64,000 nucleotides of DNA from Penicillus capitatus (Eukaryota > Chlorophyta): positions 2,046,001 to 2,110,000 of the forward strand of contig OZ287695.1 of assembly GCA_965649825.1 (NCBI GenBank). The letters run 5' to 3'. Under the pieces are notes generated by a model. The model ran no database searches. It worked only from the letters and a program-made list of their open reading frames with translations, and had not been told where the DNA came from. This document shows, piece by piece, positions 56,003 to 64,000 of this stretch. The position numbers and the translations under genes were made by a program. How positions within the stretch are numbered: the first letter of the stretch is position 1; the number at the start of each line of letters is the position of its first letter.

Positions 56003-58995
56003 GGGACCGGCCTGTTTTTCAGCAGGCAGATGACGACTCGCAGACACCACAAATAAAACGCTTGGTATTAGTAAAGGCGAACTGGAAGGACGAGACACCT
56101 CAAGACAGACAGAAAGAATGGCCAACATCTTTAGCACTTCAAGTCACGGAATCCATCGATCGGGAGTTGTTCCCGTTCAAACAAAACGGCTGGATCATCT
56201 TTATGGCAGGAAGAAGTTTTGTGCTGGGACCCTTTCGGAGCCGCCGCATCATTCTACCCTTCAAGTTTACCGAGACAACAGAATGGAGGGCATTTTTCGA
56301 CTGTACTCATAACAAGAACATCTTCTGCAAAGTCAAGGTACACGCCAATGGTCAGATCAGCGTGGTAATCTTCAATCAATCCGATACCCCACAACACGTC
56401 ACCAGCAAGATGCGACTGTGCTGTGCTAAAGGAAACATTGATTCCATCACCGACGTCGATGGAACGGAGTACCCGCTGAAAGTGAAGACCAAGCGTGTTA
56501 ACAACATTAGCGTTCTTACACCAGTAGACAAGGATGCAACAGTGGCTCGGCTAAGAGAAGAATTTCCCCTGGTCTTTTCGGACACCATTCGCCCGACGAC
56601 CAGCAGGCTGTGGGATATCAGAGTACGCGACAGGGATCTTTGTTGGCAAGGCGAGCCTAAGCCATGCTGGAGGGAGAACTACGTCTCAGATCTCACCAAC
56701 GAAGAGATCTCAAAAGAGATCGATTCTCTACACAAGGAGGGTGTTATACGACAGCTGTCTGTTGCGGAGGCAATACACGCTGTCGTAGCACCTTTAAACT
56801 TTATACGCAAACCGAATGGCAAGATCCGGCCCACCATTGACTTCCGCGACATCAACACGTACCTCGAAGGGACGCAAGGGGGGACCATCATTCCGGTGTC
56901 CAACATCATTCAGAAGGTGGATCCCAAGTGGACCGTATACACCATCGTGGACATTGTTCACGGCTACGGCTCCATCCCCATCGACGACGATATTTCGCTT
57001 TTCTTTGCCCTACATTGGAACGGCGTGACGTACGGCTTTCGGAGACTGCCGCAAGGCGTCAACGTCAGTCCGGAGCTTTTCAATAACCGCATGACCCACA
57101 TCCTGCAAGGGTTGGATGTGGTACGATACTTCGATGACATATTGATCGGCGGCGAAACTGAGGAGGAACTCCTCGACAAGACCAAGCTTTTATTGAAACG
57201 TTTCGACGAATATGGCCTGACAATCAACTGTCAAAAGTGCGACTGGTTTGAGACGTCAGTAAGCTTTCTGGGTACCGAACTCAGTGGTGGGACGCTAAAC
57301 CCGTACCACAGGGCCCAGGCAATACTCCAGAAGCTGCCGACAATCACATCACGTCACGACGTTCAGAAGGCCATGGGTCTGTGCCAGCAACTGGCACAGT
57401 ACTGTTACAAATACGACGCGATCGTCACGCAACTCAAGCCATTCCTGAAACGCGAACACAATGACTACACCAAAGCTGACGAGATCTACAAGGACGCAGT
57501 TCAATCTCTGTGCATCAGTACGTACCGACTGACGTTGGAAAGAAGGGAGCCATTCCATCTGTACACGGATTGGTGTGGTAACCCACTCAACCAGTTCGGA
57601 TACGTATTGCTTAACTCGACCTTGCAACCTGTTCTCTTTGGCTCCTTCACGACGAAACAGAGGGTCGGAAGTTTTCTGGGAGAACTGATGGGGATAGTAC
57701 GGGCCTTGAAGGAATGTTACTTTGTGATCAAGCAGACGGAGGTATTCGTTTACTCCGACAACATGGCTACAGTCAATTGGCTCAAGGAGCCGACATTCCT
57801 GCACAAGTTCAAGGACCTCCGGATCCAGAGACAGCATTGCTGGCTCCGGCACCACTTTTCCCATGATCGTCTCCACTTCTGTTTTGTAGAAGGGAAGGAC
57901 AACGTGATAGCGGATCTTCTCAGCCGATGGAGAGACAACGCGCCTGTCGAATTTCACACCAAGAAGAAGCAACAGGGATATCAGGTAAACTCCATATCCC
58001 TTACTCCGGAAGAACGGACCGAGCTCATCAAAAAGGCTCATGCAGGCCACTTCGGGGTCAAGAAGACATTCCTGAACCTGCGGTCCGACGGAACCCGCTG
58101 GACGAACGACTTCAATGACGTGCGAGATTACGTCAATAACTGCGAGACGTGCCAAATGTTTCGCAACCCACGGTCGGAAGTGGACTTGGGTATGATTGAC
58201 AGTCCATCCCCGAACCACACACTGTGTCTAGACTTCATAGGACCGCTGAACCGTGGCAGCCACGGGTTTCGGTATATCGCTACCGGAATCGATGCTTTCA
58301 CTAAGTTCGGCGTGGGGCGTCTATGCAAGACCTGCTCAGCAGCACAGGCTATCAAGCTGGTACTCGAATGGGCACGAAAGTTTGGGGCTCCGCAAAGAAT
58401 CCTGTGCGACAACGGAAGCGCCTTCATTGCTAGGAGCTTCGAAAGTACTTGCACACAGCACGGAATAGATATTTTACACACCCCAGCCTATTCCCACAAA
58501 AGTGCGGGCACTGTCGAAGCGTTCAACCGAAACCTCGTAAACCGACTTAGGCGGATATGGGCGGAAAGGAGAGGTGATTGGACGACACATGTGAGCACGA
58601 GCGTACAAGAGATCAACCGAACGATCCATAGTACGACTCTGTTCTGTCCACAATACCTTCTAACTGGCACACAACGGGATGGCACGATAACTAGTCCACA
58701 ACAGCTGGACACCGACCGAGGACTAGCTTATCAACGAATAATTAAGGCACACCAGCAAAATAAGACAAGACACCACAAGAAAGTCAAGAACCGTCCCATG
58801 GAAGTGGGAGCAGAGGTCTCGTGGTACAACACGCAGCTGGCCGACCGCCTCGACTCCAAACTCTACTCCAAATGGGTCTATCCTTGTGTGGTGGTGAAGA
58901 AACATAGTGACCACCGTTGGGATATCCGTATGCCCAATGGTTCGACACTGCACAATGTCCATCGTGACTTCCTTCGGAGATTAGACAGAAGATAG
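55999..58995 (+). CDS. Retrotransposon ORF2: Pol (RT, RNase H, integrase)
   Basis: 998 codons in the -1 frame relative to ORF1, with no ATG needed if frameshifting is used. RT has RPTIDFRDINTYL, RRLPQGVNVSPELF and the catalytic YFDDILIGG (residues about 376-379). RNase H begins at about 520 (YTDWCGNPLNQFGYVLL). Integrase has an HHCC finger (HAGHFG ... CETCQMF), then catalytic D in LDFIGPL, D in LCDNGSAF and E in GTVEAFNRN, so the DDE triad is complete. The C terminus (WYNTQLADRLDSKLYSKWVY then RWDIRMPNGS) resembles the GPY/F-type integrase tail; no chromodomain seen. Confidence 0.93.
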   Translation: MRDRPVFQQADDDSQTPQIKRLVLVKANWKDETPQDRQKEWPTSLALQVTESIDRELFPFKQNGWIIFMAGRSFVLGPFRSRRIILPFKFTETTEWRAFFDCTHNKNIFCKVKVHANGQISVVIFNQSDTPQHVTSKMRLCCAKGNIDSITDVDGTEYPLKVKTKRVNNISVLTPVDKDATVARLREEFPLVFSDTIRPTTSRLWDIRVRDRDLCWQGEPKPCWRENYVSDLTNEEISKEIDSLHKEGVIRQLSVAEAIHAVVAPLNFIRKPNGKIRPTIDFRDINTYLEGTQGGTIIPVSNIIQKVDPKWTVYTIVDIVHGYGSIPIDDDISLFFALHWNGVTYGFRRLPQGVNVSPELFNNRMTHILQGLDVVRYFDDILIGGETEEELLDKTKLLLKRFDEYGLTINCQKCDWFETSVSFLGTELSGGTLNPYHRAQAILQKLPTITSRHDVQKAMGLCQQLAQYCYKYDAIVTQLKPFLKREHNDYTKADEIYKDAVQSLCISTYRLTLERREPFHLYTDWCGNPLNQFGYVLLNSTLQPVLFGSFTTKQRVGSFLGELMGIVRALKECYFVIKQTEVFVYSDNMATVNWLKEPTFLHKFKDLRIQRQHCWLRHHFSHDRLHFCFVEGKDNVIADLLSRWRDNAPVEFHTKKKQQGYQVNSISLTPEERTELIKKAHAGHFGVKKTFLNLRSDGTRWTNDFNDVRDYVNNCETCQMFRNPRSEVDLGMIDSPSPNHTLCLDFIGPLNRGSHGFRYIATGIDAFTKFGVGRLCKTCSAAQAIKLVLEWARKFGAPQRILCDNGSAFIARSFESTCTQHGIDILHTPAYSHKSAGTVEAFNRNLVNRLRRIWAERRGDWTTHVSTSVQEINRTIHSTTLFCPQYLLTGTQRDGTITSPQQLDTDRGLAYQRIIKAHQQNKTRHHKKVKNRPMEVGAEVSWYNTQLADRLDSKLYSKWVYPCVVVKKHSDHRWDIRMPNGSTLHNVHRDFLRRLDRR

Positions 58996-59004
58996 GTGGG
59001 CCCA

Positions 59005-59311
59005 TGTTGTGTTAAGCCAACACGCCCCTAACAATGAGCTCATCTACTTACACTTGTGTCGATCTCCAAGCGACAGGTCGTAGGTTCGCTACACCTTCCC
59101 ATCCACAAATAGACCCGCGGCTCTACGTCACAGATTCCAAGTAGATTCCGGAATCTTCGCAGAATATTCCTTCTTTGTTACTTAAAATAAAGTACCCTAT
59201 AAAAGCTTTGTGAATGTACAGATCTTGTCTTTCGTTTGTAAGGCTTTACGTTTCAAAAGGTTTACGTGCGCCCACCACTCAAATTGTTCCCATCTAAAAC
59301 CCTACGCGACA
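59005..59311 (+). repeat. Right LTR
   Basis: 307 bp, same ends and sequence as the left LTR by eye. Followed by ACAG, matching the base quartet before the left LTR. Confidence 0.95.
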
Positions 59312-60007
59312 ACAGAGGTAAGTGGAGAAAAAACTAGTGAGTCCTCGACCTTTTTCCAGTCTTTGTGGCAGGGCTTTCTAGGCAGATGAGCCACTACATT
59401 GCCAGAGCCAGAGAAGAGGGCCCTTTAGAAGTCAGTGCGCCCATGCGACAAGACAACCAGCGCCCCATGAAAACACGACACCCTTTCTCAACAAGACAGT
59501 CACATCGACAAAGGAAATCTTGGCGACACTAGACTCGGACACAATATGTGTGTGATTCGTTGAGTTGGAGATCTCGGGTACAGATTGGATTCGACGTAAG
59601 CGTCAGGAAACGACGATTCCGTATCACGACTAACAGGGTATGGATTTTTTGCTGGATGCTTCACTCCGTTATCTCGAGCTTCTGACGAAACTAACAAACA
59701 GCACACTAACATTGATGGGATTGTTAAAAAAACTGGATTAAGTCTGCATTCGACTGATTGTGTGAGTGACGGGTATGCGATAACGATTGCGGCCCCGCGG
59801 ACTGGACAGGGTGTCCGCTTCCTGACGTGACAGGGGTCCGCGGGCGCCGAGGGTACTTAAGTGACGTGTACGCCTCACCATGTAGCTTTTGCATTGGCTC
59901 GTGGCTGTCTCCTCCGTTCGGCTCTGCGCGTTCGCGCGACTGCGGCGCGTCTGTCGACACGCGATTCCCGACAGTGAGCCTTCATTAAAAGCGAAGGTAA
60001 TACCTCT
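59312..60007. other. Gene-poor flank right of the retrotransposon
   Basis: Only short open frames on both strands (for example 59724-59960 minus, and a 49-codon plus frame near 59385). None is supported by splice signals or family motifs. Confidence 0.4.
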
Positions 60008-60500
60008 ACAGTCTCTACGTTGATATCCGCGAAGACAAGTTCAAGGCCTTCGGTCAAGCACTCGATAGACAGCTGGACGACGACCAAGACAAATGGAACC
60101 TCGAACTCACCGACCTGGGCAAGTTCGAAGTCAGTGACACGTACCTCTCGCCCACGAAAGACAAGACTACAATCGTCATAGGTAACATAGACACAGACAT
60201 CGAAGCCGACTTTCATGGGGTATGTCATGTGTGGATCCCATGTAAAATCACCCATTTATATATCGAAGCCGAAGCGGCCATTACTGCCATCGCCGACTAG
60301 AACGCCTCCTGCTGGAACCTTTCCGTTGTCGAGCTTCAAGATGCACACTTTGCGGCCCCACATAAACTGAACCGTAAGAAACACGACCCAACCGGACAGC
60401 CTCTGCCGGACTAGGCCCGAGCCGTAATGTGAAAGTCTACATCTCGAAGACATTACACGAGAAACTCTTCGGTGAATAAAAGATCCCGTACGCCACGCTG
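60008..60500 (+). pseudogene. Decayed coding stretch, unknown origin
   Basis: From about 60010 to 60300 the plus strand is open without an ATG: LYVDIREDKFKAFGQALDRQ, then KWNLELTDLGKFEVSDTYLS, DKTTIVIGNIDTDIEADFHG and ITHLYIEAEAAITAIAD before a stop. Short matching-style segments continue after it (NASCWNLSVVELQDAHF; then VKVYISKTLHEKLFGE in another frame), each ended by stops. This looks like a coding sequence broken by stops and frameshifts, perhaps a mobile-element or viral relic. The family is not recognised. Confidence 0.4.
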
Positions 60501-62405
60501 GATTATATGGTTCTACCGATTCGCCCCTTCCACCACTCTACTTGTGCAACCCGTGGAGACACCTAATCTCTTTGCTCCTCTCCTCTCATTCTTGCTGTCG
60601 TCTGGGCCCTTGTGTGTGCTACAATGATTGCTACACTGATTATTGGTCGCTCTTCCGATTTCAACAAAAAGAGATGTAAAAGCAACTAAACGAAAAAATA
60701 TCTCTACGGTCCTTGCAGTCAGTGTTGATCGGGAAGAAGTTTGCGTTTGTCATGTGATCGTGCCTCGTGCACAGAGGAGGATAAAAATGCGCATTAGCTG
60801 TTCAAGAAACAGTTGTGCATGTCACTAGTCTTTCTAAGAATGTGTTGTCCGGTCGAACAGAGTGAAGAGAATGGTGGTGCACCGAGGAAAGGATTCCCAC
60901 ACCGTCATGGCGACGAACCGACCGGCCGTGAACTTGTCCATAGATCAGCATGAAACATTTCTAGGAACATCCTTGATGCCGGTATAACGAAGCGTAAACC
61001 GTGATTACAATATGATCTGTACGATCGACCCTTTTGGTGGCCGATGTGACAGGTTCATTAATATCTCTTTGCCGCGCCGGCCGGCGAGCTTCAGAGACAA
61101 TCAGCGGAAGACTTTTAAACGTTCAGAGCAAGGGTATTTAGAGGTTCGAATGCGCTGATTTGTACTCTAAATGTGAAAACTCACCTATTGCAAGCCAGGT
61201 GAGTCATCCGACTCTCAGAGCCAGAGGAACACACCTCTCTAACGCCGTGAACCCCTTACGAGCTTCCCTTGGAAGATAAGATCCCTGGAAAACGGGGCAG
61301 ACAAAATGTAACAACCCAAAAGTAATGACAATCATTAAAGGATAGCGTGATATCTTTGAATCAACAACATCCACTGGGACCGTCGAACTTCGTCGAGCAC
61401 GCGCACCTTGTCCGCCCTGGCAAGTCACCTTGGCCACCGACGAGACGATTTGTCCGGGTGTAACTGGACAAGCTAACCCTTCGCGTCACATCAAGTGTGT
61501 CTCCGAAGCATACGATCAGAGTCAAATAAGATGCCGCTGTCGTCGACTTCTGTCACAAAGGCTGGCAAGGGCAAGGCTTCGCTCGACTGTAACGGGCCGC
61601 GGCTTCCGGAAATTGCCGATGAGACAACTCCCTCGAAGATGGGAAGATTGGCCAAGACGACTGTCCGGCGGCAGTGAAACGGCGTGATGCATAGTTTAGT
61701 TTGCACGGCATGTCGAATGCTGCTGGAAGCAGAAGCACAGCAAATTGCCGTCCGAACCATGTCAATAGAAACCTCCGGATCTAACTTTTGCCGAGTCAAT
61801 ATCCGGTCAAAATCGAGTTTGAAGCCAAAGGCCTATTCGATTCAGTGCTCAATACACTTGGGTTGTCATTGGAGACAGCAGAAGACAAAAGAAAGATCTC
61901 ATCGGTTTTTAGTCATGCATTAATGACCACACGCGAGACACCTGAGAACAGCTTCGGCATCTCTTTCGTCAGAGGATCGATAATGTCGTAAACCTATGAG
62001 CCTTTTGTGCTCCTGCCCACTTGCATCTTGTCTTTTTGGACCGTCTCGGAGACATCTGAACTCCTTTACAAATCCAGCTTCCGTACTGGAGACATCGTCA
62101 TTCCTAGCTTCGTCTAGCGATGTCTCTTGTTGTCTTAGCCACTTCATAGGTCCCAACACGGGGTGAATTCGCTCATTATATTGCTTAGATGCGGTGGAGA
62201 CACTAACTCATCAGTAGTGGCGTTCGAAGACGCCCTATCTTTGATAAGCGAACCAACTAGACCCAAACAACGCTAAATTACTAAAAAAAGATGACTGTCG
62301 TTTGGCAACAATACTATGTCCACGTGTATCGCATTCGACATCTTTTCACCTATTCCTACGTCGAATTAGATAGTGTGATTCGTTTCTGCGTAGCACTTAG
62401 GAGTA
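60501..62405. other. Gene-poor region with a few weak ORFs
   Basis: Candidates seen but not supported: a minus ORF at 61204-61437 with one hydrophobic segment (MIVITFGLLHFVCPVF), and plus frames at about 61531-61990 (VTKAGKGKASLDCNG; YPVKIEFEAKGLFDSVLNTL). No RNA gene, terminator or repeat array recognised. Confidence 0.35.
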
Positions 62406-62990
62406 TTAATCGCTATTAGTTGATCGCCCTTTGAGGTCATAGTAAGGAGCAAAGAGTTGTTCGAACACACTTGTCTGATTGGAAGAACTATCTTTGCCGT
62501 CTTTGAGGAAAAACTTAATAGACGGACGTACAACTAGCGTCACCGATTGGATCATGTAGAGAAGTACTGTTCTAAACCTCGATAAGCCCGGAGAACGAAA
62601 CAAGAAGGCTAGTACACCAGCAACGCTGTTACATAGTATTGTTTGTAAAAAAATGTTTCCGTCCACATTTCTATGTGACGATAGGAGCAATAGACGCTGT
62701 AGAGATTGCGAGAGAAGTGCCACGGCTAAGTCATCAGGACGCAGTTTGATGAGATCTAAAAGACAGATGTGACATGACTTCCGTGCTCGACACGTGTGCG
62801 ACGGCATACGCGTACGAGGATGTGACGAAAGGATAAAGGAAATTAAACATCCACGTGTGCTTCTTCTAACCTCGTTTTGGGTTGCTTTGTTAGATTGTCC
62901 TCTATTTGGCGGCGACAAAAACCCCAGGCAGCAAACATCTTTCAAGCCAATACAACTTCTTTCGTTCGTGACATTTGCCGCTTCGGACAT
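62406..62990 (-). CDS. Hypothetical protein, divergent from CCCH gene
   Basis: A 194-codon uninterrupted ORF with a hydrophobic, Leu/Phe-rich middle (DGNIFLQTILCNSVAGVLAF and FRTVLLYMIQSVTLVV) and a C-terminal FAPYYDLKGRSTNSD. No family recognised. Its first ATG overlaps the ATG of the divergent CCCH gene within one CATG; an internal Met (MPSHTCRARKSC) may be the true start. Long ORF but no other support. Confidence 0.3.
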   Translation of the reverse strand: MSEAANVTNERSCIGLKDVCCLGFLSPPNRGQSNKATQNEVRRSTRGCLISFILSSHPRTRMPSHTCRARKSCHICLLDLIKLRPDDLAVALLSQSLQRLLLLSSHRNVDGNIFLQTILCNSVAGVLAFLFRSPGLSRFRTVLLYMIQSVTLVVRPSIKFFLKDGKDSSSNQTSVFEQLFAPYYDLKGRSTNSD

Positions 62991-63330
62991 GTCTCGAAGA
63001 GGTAAACTTCGTGTTTGTCGAGGTTGTAGAGTTTTTCTCTGTTAAGGAACATCCTCTCGCCATCTGTGCCATCTCTTTTTGAGAACTGGAACATGCAAGT
63101 TTGGCGCGTGTAAATTCTCGCACGAGACTTCGGATCCGGAAGAAGTGGCGAGAGCAGAAAAAGATGCCAACGATTATAGGCTCTTTCACAAAAAAGAGAT
63201 TTGCAAGCTCTTCAGCAGAACAGGAAAATGCATTAACGGAAACAACTGTCGCTTCCTACACGCCAGCGAGGCTGAAGTCCTGAGCGGATCCGTCAACGAC
63301 GAAACGGATCATCTCGACGTCTTCACGTAG
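62989..63330 (+). CDS. Two-finger CCCH zinc-finger protein
   Basis: MSRR/G is followed by a 45-nt intron (GTAAAC to TTAAG) and then two CCCH fingers: CHLFLRTGTCKFGACKFSH (Cx8Cx4Cx3H) and CKLFSRTGKCINGNNCRFLH (Cx8Cx5Cx3H). The protein of about 98 residues ends in an acidic tail (NDETDHLDVFT). CCCH fingers of this spacing bind single-stranded RNA, so a role in mRNA processing or decay is likely. The small size and start-codon overlap with the minus ORF are notable. Confidence 0.7.
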
Positions 63331-63393
63331 GTTCACAATGCTCGATCTTTCACCGCCAAAACCCCTTTCCGTAGTATACTCGTTGACAAAAGG

Positions 63394-64000
63394 ATGGAGA
63401 ATGTTTCGGCGAGGCAAGTCGAAATGTTTATTCAATACATGGAGCGCTGTCTCAGAAACAACGATGGAACCAGAAAATGCTCGGTTCTCGAGACACTCGG
63501 TAGTGCGACCGGCGGGGAGATTCTGTGCAACCTGTTCGGCAGACCGAAGCGATTTGTGCTTCGACAAGCCACAACGAATGGACAAGTCAGCAGCTTACTT
63601 AATTCTAATTAGCAAAGAATTGTTGCACCAGGTGTCTTTTCTTCACACCTTTGTTCCCTTCTTGAAGCTGGTCACATCTCCTTTGATTTTGGCAGCAGCG
63701 TTGCAGAATTATGTGAACACATTTCTGCAGGCCCTGGGGCAGTCTTTTCAGTGGGCAGAGCTACATCCAGTTCTTGAAGAACTCCTTCCTGTCGAAGAAC
63801 CAAGAAGCGGCTTGGGATCTCTTCTTTCCTTCCTGAGCTTCTCATCAAACTCATCGACCCAGCAAAGCTCTGGCTCAGAAATTGACAATTGGATGGACAT
63901 CGTATATCCATTTGTGTTCTTCTTGCTGGAACTCCTTCGAAGATTTGATGACCGCTTTCTCCGAGAGATTGCGGAACTCCGTCCGTATATCGAGAGAATG
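63394..64000 (+). CDS. Uncharacterised helical protein, 5' part
   Basis: MENVSARQVEMFIQYMERCL... continues to RFVLRQATTNGQ, where a 46-nt intron (GTCAGC to CACCAG, about 63585-63630) joins it to VSFLHTFVPFLKLVTSPL, ILAAALQNYVNTFLQALGQS, SGSEIDNWMDIVYPFVFFLL and DDRFLREIAELRPYIERM. It is open to the window end. Leu/Phe-rich helices predominate. No family recognised. Without the splice, the downstream frame could also start at an ATG at 63578. Confidence 0.5.

Larger units (their letters stand above)
52340..59311 (+). mobile_element. Full-length Ty3/gypsy-type LTR retrotransposon
   Basis: A 6,972-bp element with two 307-bp LTRs that read the same base for base by eye. They begin TGTTG and end GCGACA. 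It is flanked by the 4-bp duplication ACAG (or AACAG if the LTR is one base shorter). A primer-binding site abuts the left LTR and a purine-rich tract (AGACAGAAGATAGGTGGG, 58983-59000) sits just before the right LTR. ORF1 (membrane-type N terminus, Gag, protease) and ORF2 (RT, RNase H, integrase) are both uninterrupted. RT before integrase places it in Ty3/gypsy. Identical LTRs and open ORFs imply a recent insertion. Confidence 0.95.

Noticed and set aside
57349-58218. 289-codon minus-strand ORF inside the retrotransposon
   Set aside because: It is antisense to the RT/RNase H/integrase frame, which has every catalytic motif; the reverse reading shows none.
56062-58995. ORF2 as an independently started gene
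   Set aside because: No ATG near the start; the -1 frame is open back to the AAAAAAC heptamer on the ORF1 stop.
1-64000. CRISPR arrays, rRNA or tRNA genes, prokaryotic operons
   Set aside because: No regularly spaced repeats, no rRNA-like conserved stretches and no convincing tRNA cloverleaf seen by eye; genes are split by spliceosomal introns.

Overview
This is a nuclear genome segment of a photosynthetic, ciliated protist. The eukaryotic markers are a DNA primase small subunit, a BBSome subunit (BBS7), an ARID-PHD chromatin protein, a RAMA-domain protein and dozens of GT-AG introns of about 41-64 nt. A plastid is implied by nuclear genes for glutamyl-tRNA reductase, a DUF1118/RIQ-type protein, a cyanobacterial-type RqcH, an organellar RecA and an organellar uS10. 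A DPE2-type glucanotransferase with two starch-binding modules suggests maltose metabolism in the cytosol. The exact lineage cannot be fixed by reading; a chromerid-like alveolate or a glaucophyte-like alga are examples that would fit. All gene models below were spliced by hand, by matching family motifs across short introns. Individual exon borders are therefore inferences, although many are tightly constrained by reading frame.

Layout: 1-6.4 kb holds the 3' end of pantothenate synthetase, PRIM1, organellar uS10, a helical-repeat protein and an ALY/UIF-like protein. 7.2-9.3 kb has vanadium-haloperoxidase-type gene A. 10-17 kb has a small secreted protein, an alpha/beta hydrolase, a coiled-coil protein and BBS7. 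17-26 kb has a GT14 (DUF266) glycosyltransferase, ARID-PHD, two obscure genes, RecA, a TrmH/SpoU methyltransferase only 2 nt from RecA, and the RAMA-domain gene. 26.8-31.9 kb has haloperoxidase-type genes B and C, head to head. 32-39 kb has a dual-specificity phosphatase, RqcH and DPE2. 39.9-51.5 kb has an intronless 663-residue protein with NPxY-like motifs, glutamyl-tRNA reductase, a five-TM prominin-like protein, the RIQ-like protein and a type I membrane protein. 52.3-59.3 kb is a complete Ty3/gypsy-type LTR retrotransposon. The last 4.7 kb is gene-poor, with a decayed coding stretch, a CCCH zinc-finger gene and the start of an unknown gene.

Two things stand out. First, many of the short introns share motifs (GTCACACTTT, GTCACATCA, CTCACTCTTTT or their complements), and several have near-terminal perfect inverted repeats. 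This suggests an introner-like element family seeding introns. Second, the retrotransposon has identical-looking 307-bp LTRs and intact ORFs. Its first ORF starts with a signal peptide and a degenerate torsin/AAA+-like region plus membrane segments in front of Gag and protease. An AAAAAAC heptamer directly before the ORF1 stop points to -1 frameshifting into Pol.
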